This document shows positions 33,401-46,000 of a stretch of 64,000 nt of DNA, piece after piece. The notes under the pieces are model-generated. The model searched no databases, had not been told where the DNA came from, and saw only the letters and a list, made by a program, of their open reading frames with translations. Source of the DNA: Auxenochlorella pyrenoidosa (Eukaryota > Chlorophyta > Trebouxiophyceae > Chlorellales > Chlorellaceae); contig KQ482032.1 in NCBI GenBank assembly GCA_001430745.1, positions 559,103 to 623,102 of the forward strand. Direction: 5' to 3'. Made by a program: the position numbers and the translations under genes. Each line of letters begins with the position of its first letter. The stretch's first letter is position 1.

Positions 33401-35316
33401 GCCGGCCTGTCCATGAGGGCTGCAGAGGCCGAGAGCATGCCTGCTTCCAGCTGCCAGGCATGCATCCACCTCTCCAACCCTGGACCAATGCCAACGCTCC
33501 CCTCACCCACTCTCCACCCTCATGTGCTGCTTGCAGGTCCGCGCAAGCGGTCACGCCTGGCAGAGCAGGGCCGCGGCCGCAAGTCATCGGCAGCGGTGGT
33601 GGTGCCCAGCAAGCAGATCAAGGTGTGTGGGTGGTGGTGGTGGGAGGCTGCTTGCACCCACGACGATGCAGCGCACACAACGCTGCGGCTTGCCATGTGC
33701 TCTGCTGCTGCTTCGCGGTTGCTTCATGCGCTCAGCTGTGTTTGCTCAACAAACCAGGGAGGGCAGGTGTGCATGCCCAGTGATTTGCATCCCACCCCCA
33801 CGCACCCCACCTGTGCCTGCAGGTGGCCGACTCGGAGCTGCTGACCGATTGGGAGCGCAAGCGGCAGGAGTACAAGCAGCGCAAGCGGCTGGGCGGCTCG
33901 CGCGAGAAGGAGACCCTGCAGCGGCTGGCCCGCTTCCAGGAGCAGCTCAAGTCCAAGGCCAAGGCGGCGGCAGCGGCAGAGGCGGACGCGGAGCGGGCGC
34001 AGCGGGGCGCGGCGGATGCGGACGCGGGGGGGCAGCTCCAGGGGGCTGAGCGGGGGCAGGTGGCAGGCGAAGCCGGCTACTCTGGCAAGGTGCGGGAGGA
34101 CATTGACCACCGCGCCTACATGCCGGGTGAGGCGGCGCACGGCCGTGCAGCCGCTGGGGCAGGGTTGGTCGTGCCGCTTGCGCGCGGGATCCTCGCGGGT
34201 GTCCCAACGGTGCCAGCGGTGCAAGAAAGTGCACACCCGGGCTCCTTAGCTAATCCCGAGGGGCGCTGTCTGCCACGGGTTACGTGCCCGCAGCGTGCCG
34301 CCGGCTCGCCTCCCGTCCCAAGCACGCGTTGCTAGGCTGCCGCGGCGCACCGACAGCCCCCTCCCAACCCCGCTGCAGCTGCCTGGCGCGTGGACGACTA
34401 CCTTGCTGGGGAGGGGAAGGAGGAGGACGAGGACTTGGACCTCTCCAGCCTGCGGCAGCACAAGTGAGGGGCTCCAGGCTGGAGGGGCGTTCCTCTGCGA
34501 CCAGGGCCAGGGCCAGAATTAGGGGAGCCAGCATCAGCGCTGCGCGTGGGGTCCTGCGGACGCTTGCACCAGCAGTGGCGGCCGCCGCCCACACCCTGGG
34601 CCTGCGCATTCCACAGGCTGGCTGTGTGCCTGGCTTGCCTGCACAGAGGCGGCCTTTGGCCAGGTGCTGGCAGCTTCTGCCCAGGCCCCCGCCTTCAGCC
34701 CAGCCACTGGCAGGGCCCGCCTGTGTTTCTCAGGATCACCTGTGTGTTGCTGGCTTTTTTACTGTCTTGTATTGCAGGCTCGCCTTTGCCAAGAACAAGA
34801 AGGATGCCATGTCACGCAGGTGAGCGCTGGGCCGTCTAGTGGAATGTTGGTTGGCTGGCTGGATGGCTGCCTGGGCCTGGCTTGGGGCCCGACCCATTGG
34901 TGGTGCCAGTGTGTCTGGGATGAAGCAGCAGCCGCGTGCAGCCTTGATCTCTGCTTTGCGCCGGGCACTGGGGTCCTCCCTCCGCAAGGAGCGAGTGCGG
35001 TGGTGCCATTTGGAGCTGCTGGCACAATCGCATGAGCTGCCATGAAGCTCTCGACCCGTGCCTGGGCTCCCTCTGCGTGCCCATGCAGCCTGTCCTCTGA
35101 ATGGGTCCGGGCTCCCACCCTCCTTTCCGTGTGCAAGCGTGCTGCCTGCCTTCTGATCCGCGCCGCCCCCGCCCCCCCCCCCCCCCCTGCAGCGACAACG
35201 TGGACGACTACGTGGTGCTGGACCCGCTGCTGGAGGCGGGCAAGGCCAAGTTCAACAAGCAGCAGCAGCGCGCGCGCAAGCGCGACAGCGAGTGGGCGGG
35301 CCGCGCTCAGGGCTGA
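30479..35316 (+). CDS. CWC27: Spliceosome-associated cyclophilin CWC27 / CYP57-like
   Basis: The ATG at 30479 opens MSQVYNLEPPTQGK; about fourteen exons follow. The cyclophilin domain reads VVLRTTLGDLDIELWPKEAP, FHRMIKDFMVQG, DPTGTGSGGESIYG, FNHRGLVACAN, NGSQFFVTLDRADHCNRQYT and IFGKV, then NRADVLWNPFDDLVPR. The C-terminal half is a charged coiled coil with EEAEEEDAEAAE, HMLKQMQAKRRAMGLEP, LLTDWERKRQEYKQRKRL, DDYLAGEGKEEDEDLDL and the CWC27-type ending DYVVLDPLLEAGKAKFNKQQ. The stop is at 35314-35316. In yeast and animals CWC27 pairs with CWC22 in the activated spliceosome. The Arg, Phe and Gln of the isomerase site (FHRxxxDFMVQG) are kept, but the position of cyclophilin A Trp121 is His, so prolyl isomerase activity may be weak. 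One intron, after GACGAGGCAG, starts with GC at 33353-33354. Confidence 0.88.
32887..32920 (+). repeat. Two tandem 17-base repeats in a CWC27 intron
   Basis: The 17-mer GTGCGTACGCGTGCACT occurs twice back to back (32887-32903 and 32904-32920). Each copy contains a near-palindromic core around GTAC. It lies in the intron after the VDIDLDR exon and has no evident function. Confidence 0.85.
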
Positions 35317-36255
35317 GCCGTATTGCAGCTGACGTTTCTCATCTGCATGGGCAGCGGCGGGCACTGCCCCACCGTGAGCGGCGGGCACTGCTCCACTGTG
35401 TATGCTGCAGCAGGCATGAATGACATGTCTGCTTCGAAGGTGTGTTTGCTATGCCCATGCCGACATTGCTTGGGAATTGGCACCGTGGCACTGCTTTTTA
35501 AGCGCTTATTGGTGCAGCTGTGCAGAGAAGACAGTGGGCAGTGGTCACAAATGCCTTCCCAGATTAAGTCCGATCCTACTATCCGCATGCCCATGGCCTC
35601 TGGCAGCGCGCAGTGATGAGCCCCAAGCGCATTGGCAAGGCATGCAGAAGAGTACATGTTATGGTCACATATGTGAGAGGACACTCGAAGCCGGATGCGC
35701 TGCCATCCTTAGTTTATATTTTGGCTTCGCCGCGGCAGCGGCAGACCGCCATGCGCGCTGAGCTTCAGCAGTACAGCGGCAGCCCGAGGGAAGCGTCCCT
35801 CGACCTCCAAAAAAAGTCCGCAGCACGTTTGTGGGCGCTGGAATCGCTCCGTATACCACGGATCGATCCAGACCCACCCCACTTCACCCGGCCGCGGCAG
35901 CCCTTTCGGGCACCGGTGCAGGCTGCCTGAGGCCGCAATCCGCCTCCAGCACGTTGCATCCTGCATACCCTGCTGTCCCAGGTGCGCCAACCCCGGCCTC
36001 TGGAGCAAGGGCAAGCACTTGTCTGCTGGGGCGCTTTGCGGGCTGCACAGCCATTTCACCGAGCTTGAGGAAGCCAAAAGGGTTGTAGAAACCCGTGCTG
36101 CCTGTGCGCCCTCTTGGGGCCGATTGGCTGCTGCTGCCGCTACAGCGCAGCCGGCGGGAGCAGTAACGCTGGCCCTGGCCTCTCCTTCGCAACATGCCCA
36201 TCAGCCATCCATTACCTTGTGTTCACTGCATGCAGTGAGCGTAGCAAACTCCGGG
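35317..36255. other. Gap between CWC27 and the first receptor kinase
   Basis: About 940 bases hold the CWC27 3' UTR and the promoter of the receptor-kinase gene. A 14-base direct repeat (GCGGCGGGCACTGC) occurs at 35353-35366 and 35380-35393. Otherwise I see no supported gene, RNA or mobile element. Confidence 0.5.
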
Positions 36256-39200
36256 ATGGGTCCCTGCCTCGGGCAGCGCTTGCTGCTGGTGGTGCTGGCG
36301 ATGGCGGCGATGAGCTGCGCCGCCGCCCAGCAGAACGACCCCAACGTGATGGCAGCGCTGCTGGCGCAGCGCGATGCCATCGACAACTGGGCAGAGTTCA
36401 AGTCGAAGAACAACATCACCGGCTGGACCTCGGACATCCCCTACTGCCAGTGGGACAAGAAGTCCGTCCAGTGCAACCCCCAGAACGGCAACATCATTGT
36501 GTGAGCGCAGCAGCGGGTGCACCCCTGGGTCACTGACGCACAGTGAGCAGCACCTGCGCACCTCTGGCCTGCCTCCGCATGCATGCCAGCCGCACTCTGC
36601 AGCCAGCCAAACGCTCGCACCTGCGGCCCATGCAGGGACCTGGGCTGCATCGAGCGCGATGGACAGCAGCAGGGCTTCTGCGCCCTCAAGGCAACGGGCA
36701 CTCTCGCCCCCCAGCTGGCAAACGTCACGTGAGCATGTGACAACGGGCTGTTGAGCATCCTGCAAGCGCTTGACAGCAGGCTGCCGTGCTTCCCACGACA
36801 AAACTGAACGTTTCTTCTGCTTCAGCCCAAAAACCTTGGCACACATTGGGCCTCACCCTGGCGCTCGCTGCCCCGCCGCATGCCTGCAGGCAGCTCATCC
36901 GGCTCTTCCTGAACGGGCAGTCGCTGTCCGGTATGCTGCCATCTCCTGCTCTGCGGGCCCAGTGCACCCTGAGCATTGTTGAGCACTGGGTGCAGGTCGC
37001 CGCCCACTGGCATGCTGCCCTCAGCAGGCGCCCTCATGGCGCTGCATGGCATCCGCCACCGGCCGTTTGCACCCTGCCCTCTTGCCTGCCCACGTTGCGC
37101 AGGTACCATCCCTGAAGCCTGGGGAGCTGCTGGAGCATTCCCAAACCTCCTTGAGCTGTAAGCTGTGCGGGGCGACAAGTGCGGCCCTTCCTGTGTGTGT
37201 GGCTGCAGGCCGGGCCCGCCGCTGCCACCTGTTTGGCGAGTGCGACTCTTTGCTGCTGCTGCTGCCGATGGCTGGCACTGCACGTTGCTACAAAGTCCCC
37301 AAATCAACTTTGCGCGCAACCCTACTGCAATGCAGCTGGTTGACTGAGAACCAGCTGCTGACGGGTGAGGTGGCCCCCGGGGTGGGGTGCGGTCGCTCGG
37401 AGATCAGTCAGTAGACAGGCATGAACCGCTCTCTGCTCCTCCCAACCCGGGCTCACCCTCTCCTCCTCGTGGCACGCGTTGCAGGCACGCTGCCCGCATC
37501 CTGGGGCGAGACGGGAAGGTTCAGCAAGCTCAAGTACTTGTGAGTGGCGCGTCAGCCATTTGGGTTTCTTGCACGCAGAAGCCAGGCAGGAGGTCTGTCT
37601 GTGTGCGCAGACCCCTAGCAGATTGGGCCCTGGGTGGTGGGGCCGACCTAAGCGTGTGCATCACCGCGGATCGTCCTGGGGTGCACAGTCCAGCTCAGTG
37701 CTGCTGGTGCCACGCTCCATGCAGGTACATAAGTTACAATGCCTTTTCGGGTGAGAGCTGGCTGCAAGGACGAGGCCGCGCTCCCACATGCCAAGCCAGG
37801 GAGAGCTTGGAACTTCAGCTCCCTGCTGTTTGTTGCGTGCAATTTTGCGTGAACCTGGCCCGCTGCTAGCGCGCGCGTTTCTTTCCCACATTGCAGGCCC
37901 GCTGCCAGACACCTGGGGGAGTCCCAACGCCTTCCCTGCCCTCTTTGAGCTGTGAGCGCAGCCTGTCCTGGCTGCCCTTGTGGGCCTGCGTTGCAGCCTG
38001 CACGGCTGGCTCTGCCTGCAGCCACATGCGGTGCTGATGCACTCGCTTCTCTCGGTGTGCGTGCACTGCAGGCAAGCATCCCACAACCAGCTGACTGGTG
38101 AGCGCCTCGACAGCAAAGGAGCCATGTGGCTGTGGGTACGCGTGTTGCTGCCAGCTGGTGTCACAAACTGCCGCGCAGCTGGGCAACAGGGGACCGGCCC
38201 AAGCGTTCGTGCATGCATGTGCTTGAGGTACACCATTTGCGTGCCGTCCTTTGCAGGCACCCTTCCCGTCAGCTGGGGCACCGCCGGCGCCTTCCGTGCA
38301 CTCCAGACGCTGTGAGCTGCTTTGCTCGTCATGCCGGCCTCCGGACTGTCCGCTCGTGTGATTGACAATGTTTGTCGCCCTGCAACTGCCCGCGATTAAA
38401 TTTCGGACCACGCTACACTTGCCACTCGTGCAGGAACCTGAACATTAACAACTGGACAGGTGGGCGTCTTGGCAGCGCCTGCAGCAAACGAGCTGCATTG
38501 TGGCCTGCTGTGCGCTTGGCGCGCGCTGCATCAGCCGCAGCTGCGCATTGCCTGCAACGATTTTCCCTGCTCTGAGCGTGCCTGTTGTCCACCCGACTCC
38601 TTGCTCCCGGGTGGCTGCAGGCACCCTGCCGGCGTCTTGGGGCGGGAAGGACAAGTTCCCAGCGCTGCAGTCCCTGTGAGAGCAGTCTGGGATGGGGCAG
38701 GCGGGTTGCAGAGGGTTGGTGGAGGCCACACCAGCTGCGTATCTCCGGTGTTGCCGGGGGGGCCTTTGCTGGTGCTCACCATTGTGGCGCGCCACCCCTG
38801 CAGGACAATTTCGGAGACCCCCATCACTGGCTCGCTGCCCGAGTCGTGGGCCGGCCCTGACGCCTTCCCCAACTTGGCCGACTTGTGAGTGCCGCCCCGG
38901 CGCGCGCGCCGCAGCCGCGACACATTGCATTCTGCTGCAGCTGCCGCGGCGAGCGCTTGGCAGGGGCCTGCGCTGCCACGCGTGTTTTGCAGTGGCATGA
39001 GTGGTGCGGACGGCAAGGGAGTGCTCCGGTTGCCAACGGGGCATTCGAGGTGCCCAGCCGCTGCCAACCTTCTGCATGCTGCCCTTTGCTGCAGGGAGCT
39101 GGCCACCAACAGCATGAATGGTGAGCAGTAGGCAGAGCATGACATGCCAGTGCCCACGCTCCGACCTAACGCTCTGTGTCGTCGCACCCTTCGCCGGCTT

Positions 39201-42200
39201 GCGGCGGCAGCCTGCTTCTTGGGCCTCAATGCATGCTTCCTGTCCTGTGGTTGCTCCGCAGGCACGCTGCCTGCCTCGTGGGGCAGCCCCACCGCCTTCC
39301 AGAAGCTCCAAGTCCTGTGAGTGCCGGGCTGGGCGCTTGGGCTTGCCCAGGTTGCTATTGCCCTCGTCTTGTCTTCTGGAGCACAGCAGTTGCCAGCCGC
39401 ATACGGGGACCCAGCGCCACCGGCCAGACAGCACCTTTCCTTTGGGCCTGCCTGCCTTCCGGCCACTCACCTGCTATTGGCCTGCACCCCTCCCCTCCTG
39501 CCCCACGCACGCTGCCCCTCTGGCTTGAGCGCCCTTGCTTCCCTCCCCGGACTTGCAGGTACCTGGACGCCACAGGCACAACAGGCGCGCGTGCCAGCAG
39601 GCCAGGCTTGCTCGCCACGGGCGCCGGAAATTCTTCCCTGCTCTGGTCTGTTCTTAAAGGAAGCATGGCGCCCCGCTGCATGTGTTGAGCAGACTGTGCT
39701 GCAATGCGTGCAGGCCCACTGCCAGATTCCTGGGCAAGCACCGGAGCATTCCCTGTTTTGGGCGAGCTGTGAGTATTGTTGCTGCTTGCTCGGCAGGTTG
39801 TGCATGCTTGGTGTGTTAGCTTGCTTGCCGGGTTGCTCCGACATCGCGCTGGCACGTTGGGCGTCGCCAAAGAAATGCGGCGGTGCATGTCGAAGCCTTT
39901 CTTGTGACATTCCTGAGCTCCGCAATGCACGAGAGTGTTTGCTGACTGCTTTCAGTGCCTCTCTGCTCTCTTCTCTGCTGCCTGCAGGGGTCTCTCCCAC
40001 TGCAACCTCACTGGTGAGCGCCGGCAGGCTCCTGGCGCTCCACTACCCGCTGCCCTTAGCCAGCTGAGCCGCGCCTGTTGTGTGCGCTTGTGGTCTGATG
40101 TTGCCTGCCCAAGCATGCCATCACCGCCGTGAGCCTCTTGTCTCGCAGGCACCTTGCCGGCCAGCTGGGGAAGCCAGACCGCCTTCCAGCAGCTGGGTCT
40201 GCTGTGAGTGTCTCAGCCTTGGCGGTCCGTGTAGCTGCTGCGCACCACGTGCCCGCATGGCAGCCAGCCGGCCTGGCAGGCCGCAGCCAAGCCTCGTGGG
40301 AGCTCGCAGCACACGCACTGAACCAGCTGGTGCCTGCCTGCTCTTTGCTGCGTGCCCTGCCAGAGCTGCATATCTGAATGCCACACCTGGTGGTGCCTGC
40401 CGCCTCTGTTGGCCTGCCCGGCACCTCACGGCTCACAGTCCCACCCGTCCCACCCGGGTGCCTTCCCTGCTGCAGGGACCTGGAGTCCAACCTGCTCTCA
40501 GGTGGGCAGGGGGCTCCCACGCGGACAGCCCTCTTTGACACCCTTCCTGGCATGGCCACCCTGACCCCCTCAGGCTGTATGCACGCAGCCTTTGCCATGC
40601 TTGCTGGCTATCCTTCGCTTACCAGCTGCTGCCTGCTTGCCTGCAGGGCCCCTGCCGGACAGCTGGGGTGCCGCGGGCTCTTGGCCAGCGCTCTACGATC
40701 TGTGAGCTGCTGGCTGTTTGCATCTTTTGGGGTGGGGCTGCGGCGTGTGCTGCTGCTTGGCTCCTGCACCGGGCCCGCCTCTGTGCCGGCATCGTATGCC
40801 TGGCAGCCGCAGGCGAGGGGGGACTCAAACCACATGCGTTGCTGCCCTGCAGGGACGTCTCTAACAACGACCTGAATGGTGAGCCATGAGCCGGCACTGG
40901 GAGTTTTTGAGAGGACCAGCAGACGTCTGGGCTGCATCTGTGGGAGGTGCACAGGCGGTTGGTTGCGCATTGCCCGTGGTGACGCGGCACCCCATCCTGT
41001 CCCGACCTGCAGGCACCCTGCCCGCCAACTGGGGCAGCAAGGATGCCTTCCAGACGCTGGAGGCGCTGTGAGGAGCTGCTGCGCATGCTAGCTGTGGCAG
41101 CACTGCCCTGCATCGGTCGCGCCTGTGCTGATCCTTGACGCCGCCTCGTGTTGTATGATTTGGCTGGTCCAGCAAGCCCACAACATGCTTAGCTCCTGGC
41201 CTCGGCGTGCACCAACTGCTCTGCACTCTGGTCTTTCAATGCTTGCAGCAACCTGGAGACTAATCGGCTCTCAGGTGCGGGCCCAGGGGGCACTTGTTCA
41301 GTCTGTACCACCGATTTTGTTGCCGCTGCTCCCCCTGTGCAATAGTGCCCATCACAGCCCATCACCTTAAATCTTACTGCCAAGGCTGTCCGCACGCTTG
41401 GCACGCCCTGAAACTGCTCCCAATACGCGCCATGTCTCCGACTGCAGGCACCATCCCTGCTACCTGGGGCAGGTCTGCCAGGGAGTAGGGCAGGGCGGGG
41501 GTAGCGCAGCTGTTTGGCTGGTCCCCTGATGCATTTTGGTCTGGCAGGGCGCAGTGAACCTTGTTGCAACTACAGAGCCTTGCGCTGACATAACACTCCC
41601 CTGCCGCCCCCCTGCCTGCCTGCCCAAGTGCAGTGCGGCAGCGTTCCCCAAGCTGCAGAAGTTGTGAGTAGAGGCCGGCCTTGGGCACAGCACGCTGTGG
41701 TCGCGGCAGTGTGGTGCCTGCACGCATGCGCCATGCAGGAGTATGCACGGCCGGCTTGCTGCCCGGCTCAGCACACTGACTGCTGACAACTTCTGTCCTG
41801 CTTGCAGCTCTGTTGCAACCACCTCGATCTGCGGCAGCGTGCCAGCCGGGCTGGCCAACAAGGTGAGGCACCCTTGACTTGCAATCCAGGCAGGCAGGAG
41901 GCTGTGATGGATGCTGTCGCCTGCCATCTGGGTCGTAGCGCTGCCAAACCCCTGTCGCGCCATTCCCTCATGCCTCTGTGTGCTCTCCGCTGCTCAGGTC
42001 GGCAACACCGCCCCACCCTGCCTGCCGCTCGAGCCCTTGGGTCCTGCCCCCACCCCTGCGCCGGCACCCGCGGAGTGAGTGCTGCCCAGCTCTCAAGCTC
42101 TGAGTGCCACTGCCACCCTAGCGCAGCCGCCCTGCGGCTGCATACGCACCCTGCCGTCTGGCACGTGTCCTGCTGGCTGCGCCCGGTCACCTAGCACAGC

Positions 42201-45200
42201 TGGGGGGACCAAGACTGTCATCCAACACTGTCATCCTCCCGATTTTCGCGGCCTGTGCAGCGGCCCCGCCCCCGCCCCTGGGCCGGACGCCAACGGCACC
42301 ACCATTGGTACCGAGGGGGAAACCTCCGGGTCCTCCACCAACGTTGGCGCCATCGTCGGCGGCGTGGTCGGCGGCCTGGGTGAGGGGGCATGCCAGCTCT
42401 CTGCAGAGAGGCGTGGGGGATGTCCGGCTGATTTGCAGCACAGCTGCGCCCGGTGGTCATTTTGACCGCCACGACGGGACGTGCAGCAGCCGTTGAGTGC
42501 GCAGCGCCCCGCTCGGTCCCATGCCCTTGCCCACCCCTGGCCCCCCGCCCGCCCCGCAGCCGCCGTGGCCATCCTCGCCTTCTTCGCCCTGCGCCCCGGC
42601 AAGGGCTTCCTGCGCCGCGGCCCGCCCGCCGCCAAGCCCGACGCCCCCGGCCCCGAGCCCATGCTCGACTCCATCGTGGACATGGGCTCCGCCAAGGACT
42701 TTGAAAAGGGGCTGGGCGGCTCTTCCCTGGTCGACGGCAGCTCCGCGCCCGGCACGATGGTCAAGGCCGGCACGCCGGTGCCGTCCCACACGGCTGTGCC
42801 GCTGACCCCGACGGCCAGCAGCCACACCGCCAGGCGAGGGCCGGGCGCAGATACCAAGGCGTGGCAGTCCTGGGAGAACCTGGGGGGAGGTGTTCATCAA
42901 TGTTCCGGGGGGGGGGGATGCCCCGAGGGGCACACACCAGTGAACCTGTTCCCCCTGCTGACAATCACCACCCGGTCGCGCAGCCTCCTCCCCGCCTGCA
43001 GCCGCTACTCAGCCACCACCGACCCGGTGCTGTCGTACATTGCCTCCAGCCTGGCCACCATCAAGCCCTACCAGCGCTCTGTCACCGGCGGCTCCGACTA
43101 CTCGGCCTCCTCGGGCCTGCCCGACGACATGTCCCAGTGGCTGGTGGAGTGGGACGAGATCCGGCTGGAGCACCCCATCGGCAAGGGCAGCTTTGGCTGG
43201 GTGCGTCCCCGCCGGCCCTTGGCCCGCGGTGCCACAGGGCCTGTGTGCTGGTGGGCATGAAGGGTCATGATGGGCGATGGCACGCGCTGTGGTCGCACGT
43301 GGCCGGACAACTCACCTGCCTGCTGCCTCCTTTTATCTATCCCTCATCCGCAGGTTTACTACGCCTACTGGAAGCAGACGCCTGTTGGTGAGCCTGCACC
43401 GCAATTTTAAAACTCATGGAGTGGTGGCCCGCATTGACATTGTACGCTCGAAACCGTTGGATCGTTGTAGTGCTCATTCGTGGTTTTAAGCCTGCCTCAC
43501 AATTTCGCCAACCATGCCGGGACCCATGCCTTCTCCTTCTGCTCCTCCTCGCAGCCGCCAAGGTGCTCATCAACAGTGGTGAGGCCTCGGCAGCTCAAAC
43601 AGGGAGTGGCAGTCTGCCTTGCACTGCTGGTGCAGGCTGCTTCTTATGCGCGGTGGCCCCCTGCGGCCCTGGCTGCCAGACTCCCGACCCTCTGTGCCTC
43701 CACGGCTCAACCTGCTGCAGAAGCAATGGAGACAGGCAGCAACGTTGGCCTGGAGCTGCCCCAGCCCGTCATGTCCCAGCTCCTGCAGGTGCCCAGGAGA
43801 AGGGGGCCCGGGGTGGGGGTAGACGAGTGCAGGTGATGCAGCCGGGACCCTGCGCTGCTCCGCACCACACACCAGCACTCTCAAGCGCCCCCCGCTGCGT
43901 CTGCTGTCGCAGGAGGCGCGGGTGATGACCAAGATGCGCCACCCCAACATCGTCAACTTTGTGGGCATCTGCCCGCTGCCGCCCTCCATCCTCACCGGTG
44001 GGCCCGGCCCAGTGGCCTGCCGCTGCCCGGCCTTGCTGCCCCCGCCTTCGATGCCACTGAGAGCTGTCCACTTCCAGCGCCTGGGATCGCCCTGCCGGCT
44101 GAATTGAGGGCGGCCAGCTGCTCTGACATGCACATTCCTGCCCCCCTTCCACCGGTCCCCCTCGGCCAGAGTACTGCACCAAGGGCTCGCTGTACAGCGT
44201 GCTGCGCGGCGCCGCCGCCGACCCGGCCCGCGCCTCGGAGCTGACCTGGGGCCTGCGCATGAACATGGTGCGCCGGCAAGGCAGGCGTGCATGGCCACCG
44301 CATGGCGTGCTGTGTGATGGCCCCAGCAGCCTGGCCGGTTGTTTGCCGCACAGCTAAAGACATGCCAGGTGCCTGGCAATGCTGGTATGACTGGCTGGCA
44401 CATACGCCAGCACCCCCGGCACTGTGTCCCCCCTCCCCACACATCCATACCGCCGCAGCTGGTGGACGCGGCGCGCGGCATCTTCTACCTGCACAGCATG
44501 AAGCCGCCCATCATCCACCGCGACATCAAGTCGCCCAACCTGGTAGGCGCATGCGTGCCTGCATCGGGCGGTGCCAGCGCCTGCGACGGCGAGGGAGTTG
44601 CGGCGAGCGAGTTATGGCAGATATCGTCGCTGAACCCTGCTTGCTGCTGCTGAGGCTCCCTTGCTGAATGGCTCTTCCCCTGCAGCTGGTGGACAAGGCC
44701 AACACCATCAAGGTTTCTGGTGAGCCCTCCCTCGCCCCTGAGGCTGGACTTGCCCAACACGATGCGTGCCTGGCGCGCTTAAGAGCGCACCGCACCCAGC
44801 AGTCCTTGCGCCGCTGCCCGAGCATTCTGCCCCAGCCCTGTGCACGTCAATGACCCCCAGCATGGCGCATCCAAATGCCATGCCCATCCGTCGCTCACTC
44901 TGCCAACCTTGCCTGCTTGCAGACTTCAACCTCTCCAAGCTGCTGCTGCCTGCCACCGGCAGCACCAATTCCTCTGACGGCGTGAACAACCCGACCTGGC
45001 AGGTGAGCGGGAGGGGGCAAAGGAGCGGGGGCGGTTTCCCGCTGGGAGGTGCTGCTTGATAGCCGTGAGACAGGCAGGCATGGGGCACGGTGCAGCGACT
45101 GGGCAGGCAGCAGCAGCCCCCAGACAGACAAGCAGGCAGCAAGGAGGTTGTATGGAAACGGCGGCTCCCCGCTCCCTTCTGCCTCCTGCCCTGGCCCCCC

Positions 45201-46000
45201 CCCCGCAGGCCCCCGAGGTGCTGCAGGGCGCCAAGGAGTCGGCTGCCTCTGATGTCTACTCCTTTGGCATGGTCATGCTTGAGGTGAGTGACCGACTTTC
45301 GGCTGCCCCGGGCCACCTCCAGCACGCTCGCCTTGCACTGTGAACCGCTGGCGGGGCCACAGCACCTCCCGTCGCGCCGCCAGGCTCTACAGCCAGGGCT
45401 GCCTGCGGCGCTTCCTTCTCAGTCACATGCCCTCAGTCTTGACCCCTCTGCTCTGCAGATGCTCACCTGGGAGCTCCCCTGGACTGGTGCCGGCAACTAC
45501 TTCCAGGTGGGTGCTGGGTAGGCAGTGAGTGTGTGGCACACACTGGGTGGCTGCCACCGGACGCCGGTCGGCGGGTATATACCCATATATGCAGTCGCCA
45601 GAGGTGGTGCCGGGCACTTGCCACGTCGCAGCCCCTCGCTCGCTGCTGAGCCATGTACCTGTGCCCCTCCTGCGCGCCCCTCCTGCCGGACCAGGTGGCC
45701 AAGAACGTGGTGGCGGGCATCCGCCCCGACGCCCCCGCCCTGGACGCCCTGCCCGGCCCCGACAAGCCCTCCCCAGAGCGCTACGACGCCTACTGCGCCC
45801 TCATGCGGTGAGCGCCGCCCCCACGGAGCAACCCATGGTGGAGGGCGGCAAGGGGTGAGCCCTCTCTTCCACTTGCTGTGCCAGAGCACCCACCCCTGCC
45901 GCCGTCGCCCTGCAGGGAGTGCTGGTCCCAGGACCCGGAGGCTCGCCCACACATCAGCGAGGTGGCTTCGCGCCTCGCATCCATCGCGGGCATCGAGTAG
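36256..46000 (+). CDS. LRR receptor-like kinase, TKL/Raf-like kinase domain (copy 1)
   Basis: ATG 36256 starts a signal peptide (MGPCLGQRLLLVVLAMAAM), then an N-terminal cap (AALLAQRDAIDNWAEFKS, CQWDKKSVQC). About thirteen LRRs follow (36890-41862), each built from a small exon such as WLTENQLLTG plus a second such as TLPASWGETGRFSKLKYL. A Pro-rich stalk and helix (VGAIVGGVVGGL, AAVAILAFFAL) lead to a basic stop (GKGFLRRG). The kinase has IGKGSFGWVYYAYW, the VAIK-type lysine (VAAKVL), EARVMTKMRHPNIVNFVGIC, HRDIKSPNLLVD, DFNLSK instead of DFG, APEVLQGAKESAASDVYSFG and ECWSQDPEARP; stop 45998-46000. It reads as an intact type I membrane receptor of roughly 950-1,000 residues. Ligand unknown. 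It is followed by a tandem paralogue. The intron at 42834-42835 begins GC. Confidence 0.85.
36890..41862 (+). repeat. LRR array built from alternating half-repeat mini-exons (copy 1)
   Basis: Most LRRs use two exons: a 26-29 base exon ending in codon phase 1 (...NxLxG) and an exon of about 55 bases ending in phase 2 (TLPxSWGxxxAFxxLxxL). Examples are 37103-37157 (55 bases), 37336-37364 (29 bases) and 39559-39584 (26 bases). One repeat, reading ISETPITGSLPESWAGPDAF, has both halves fused in a single exon. Confidence 0.85.

Noticed and set aside
39559..39600. GC donor at 39585-39586 in receptor kinase copy 1, after ...GTTG
   Set aside because: Not counted as firm. A GT donor six bases downstream keeps the same phase and adds only two residues, so the site is ambiguous.
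44925..44945. DFN motif as a sign of a pseudokinase
   Set aside because: The metal-binding Asp, the HRD and VAIK-type residues and the APE region are all present, so loss of activity is not supported.
45570..45600. TATA-like sequence GTATATACCCATATATGC
   Set aside because: It lies in an intron near the 3' end of the kinase gene, with no start downstream.
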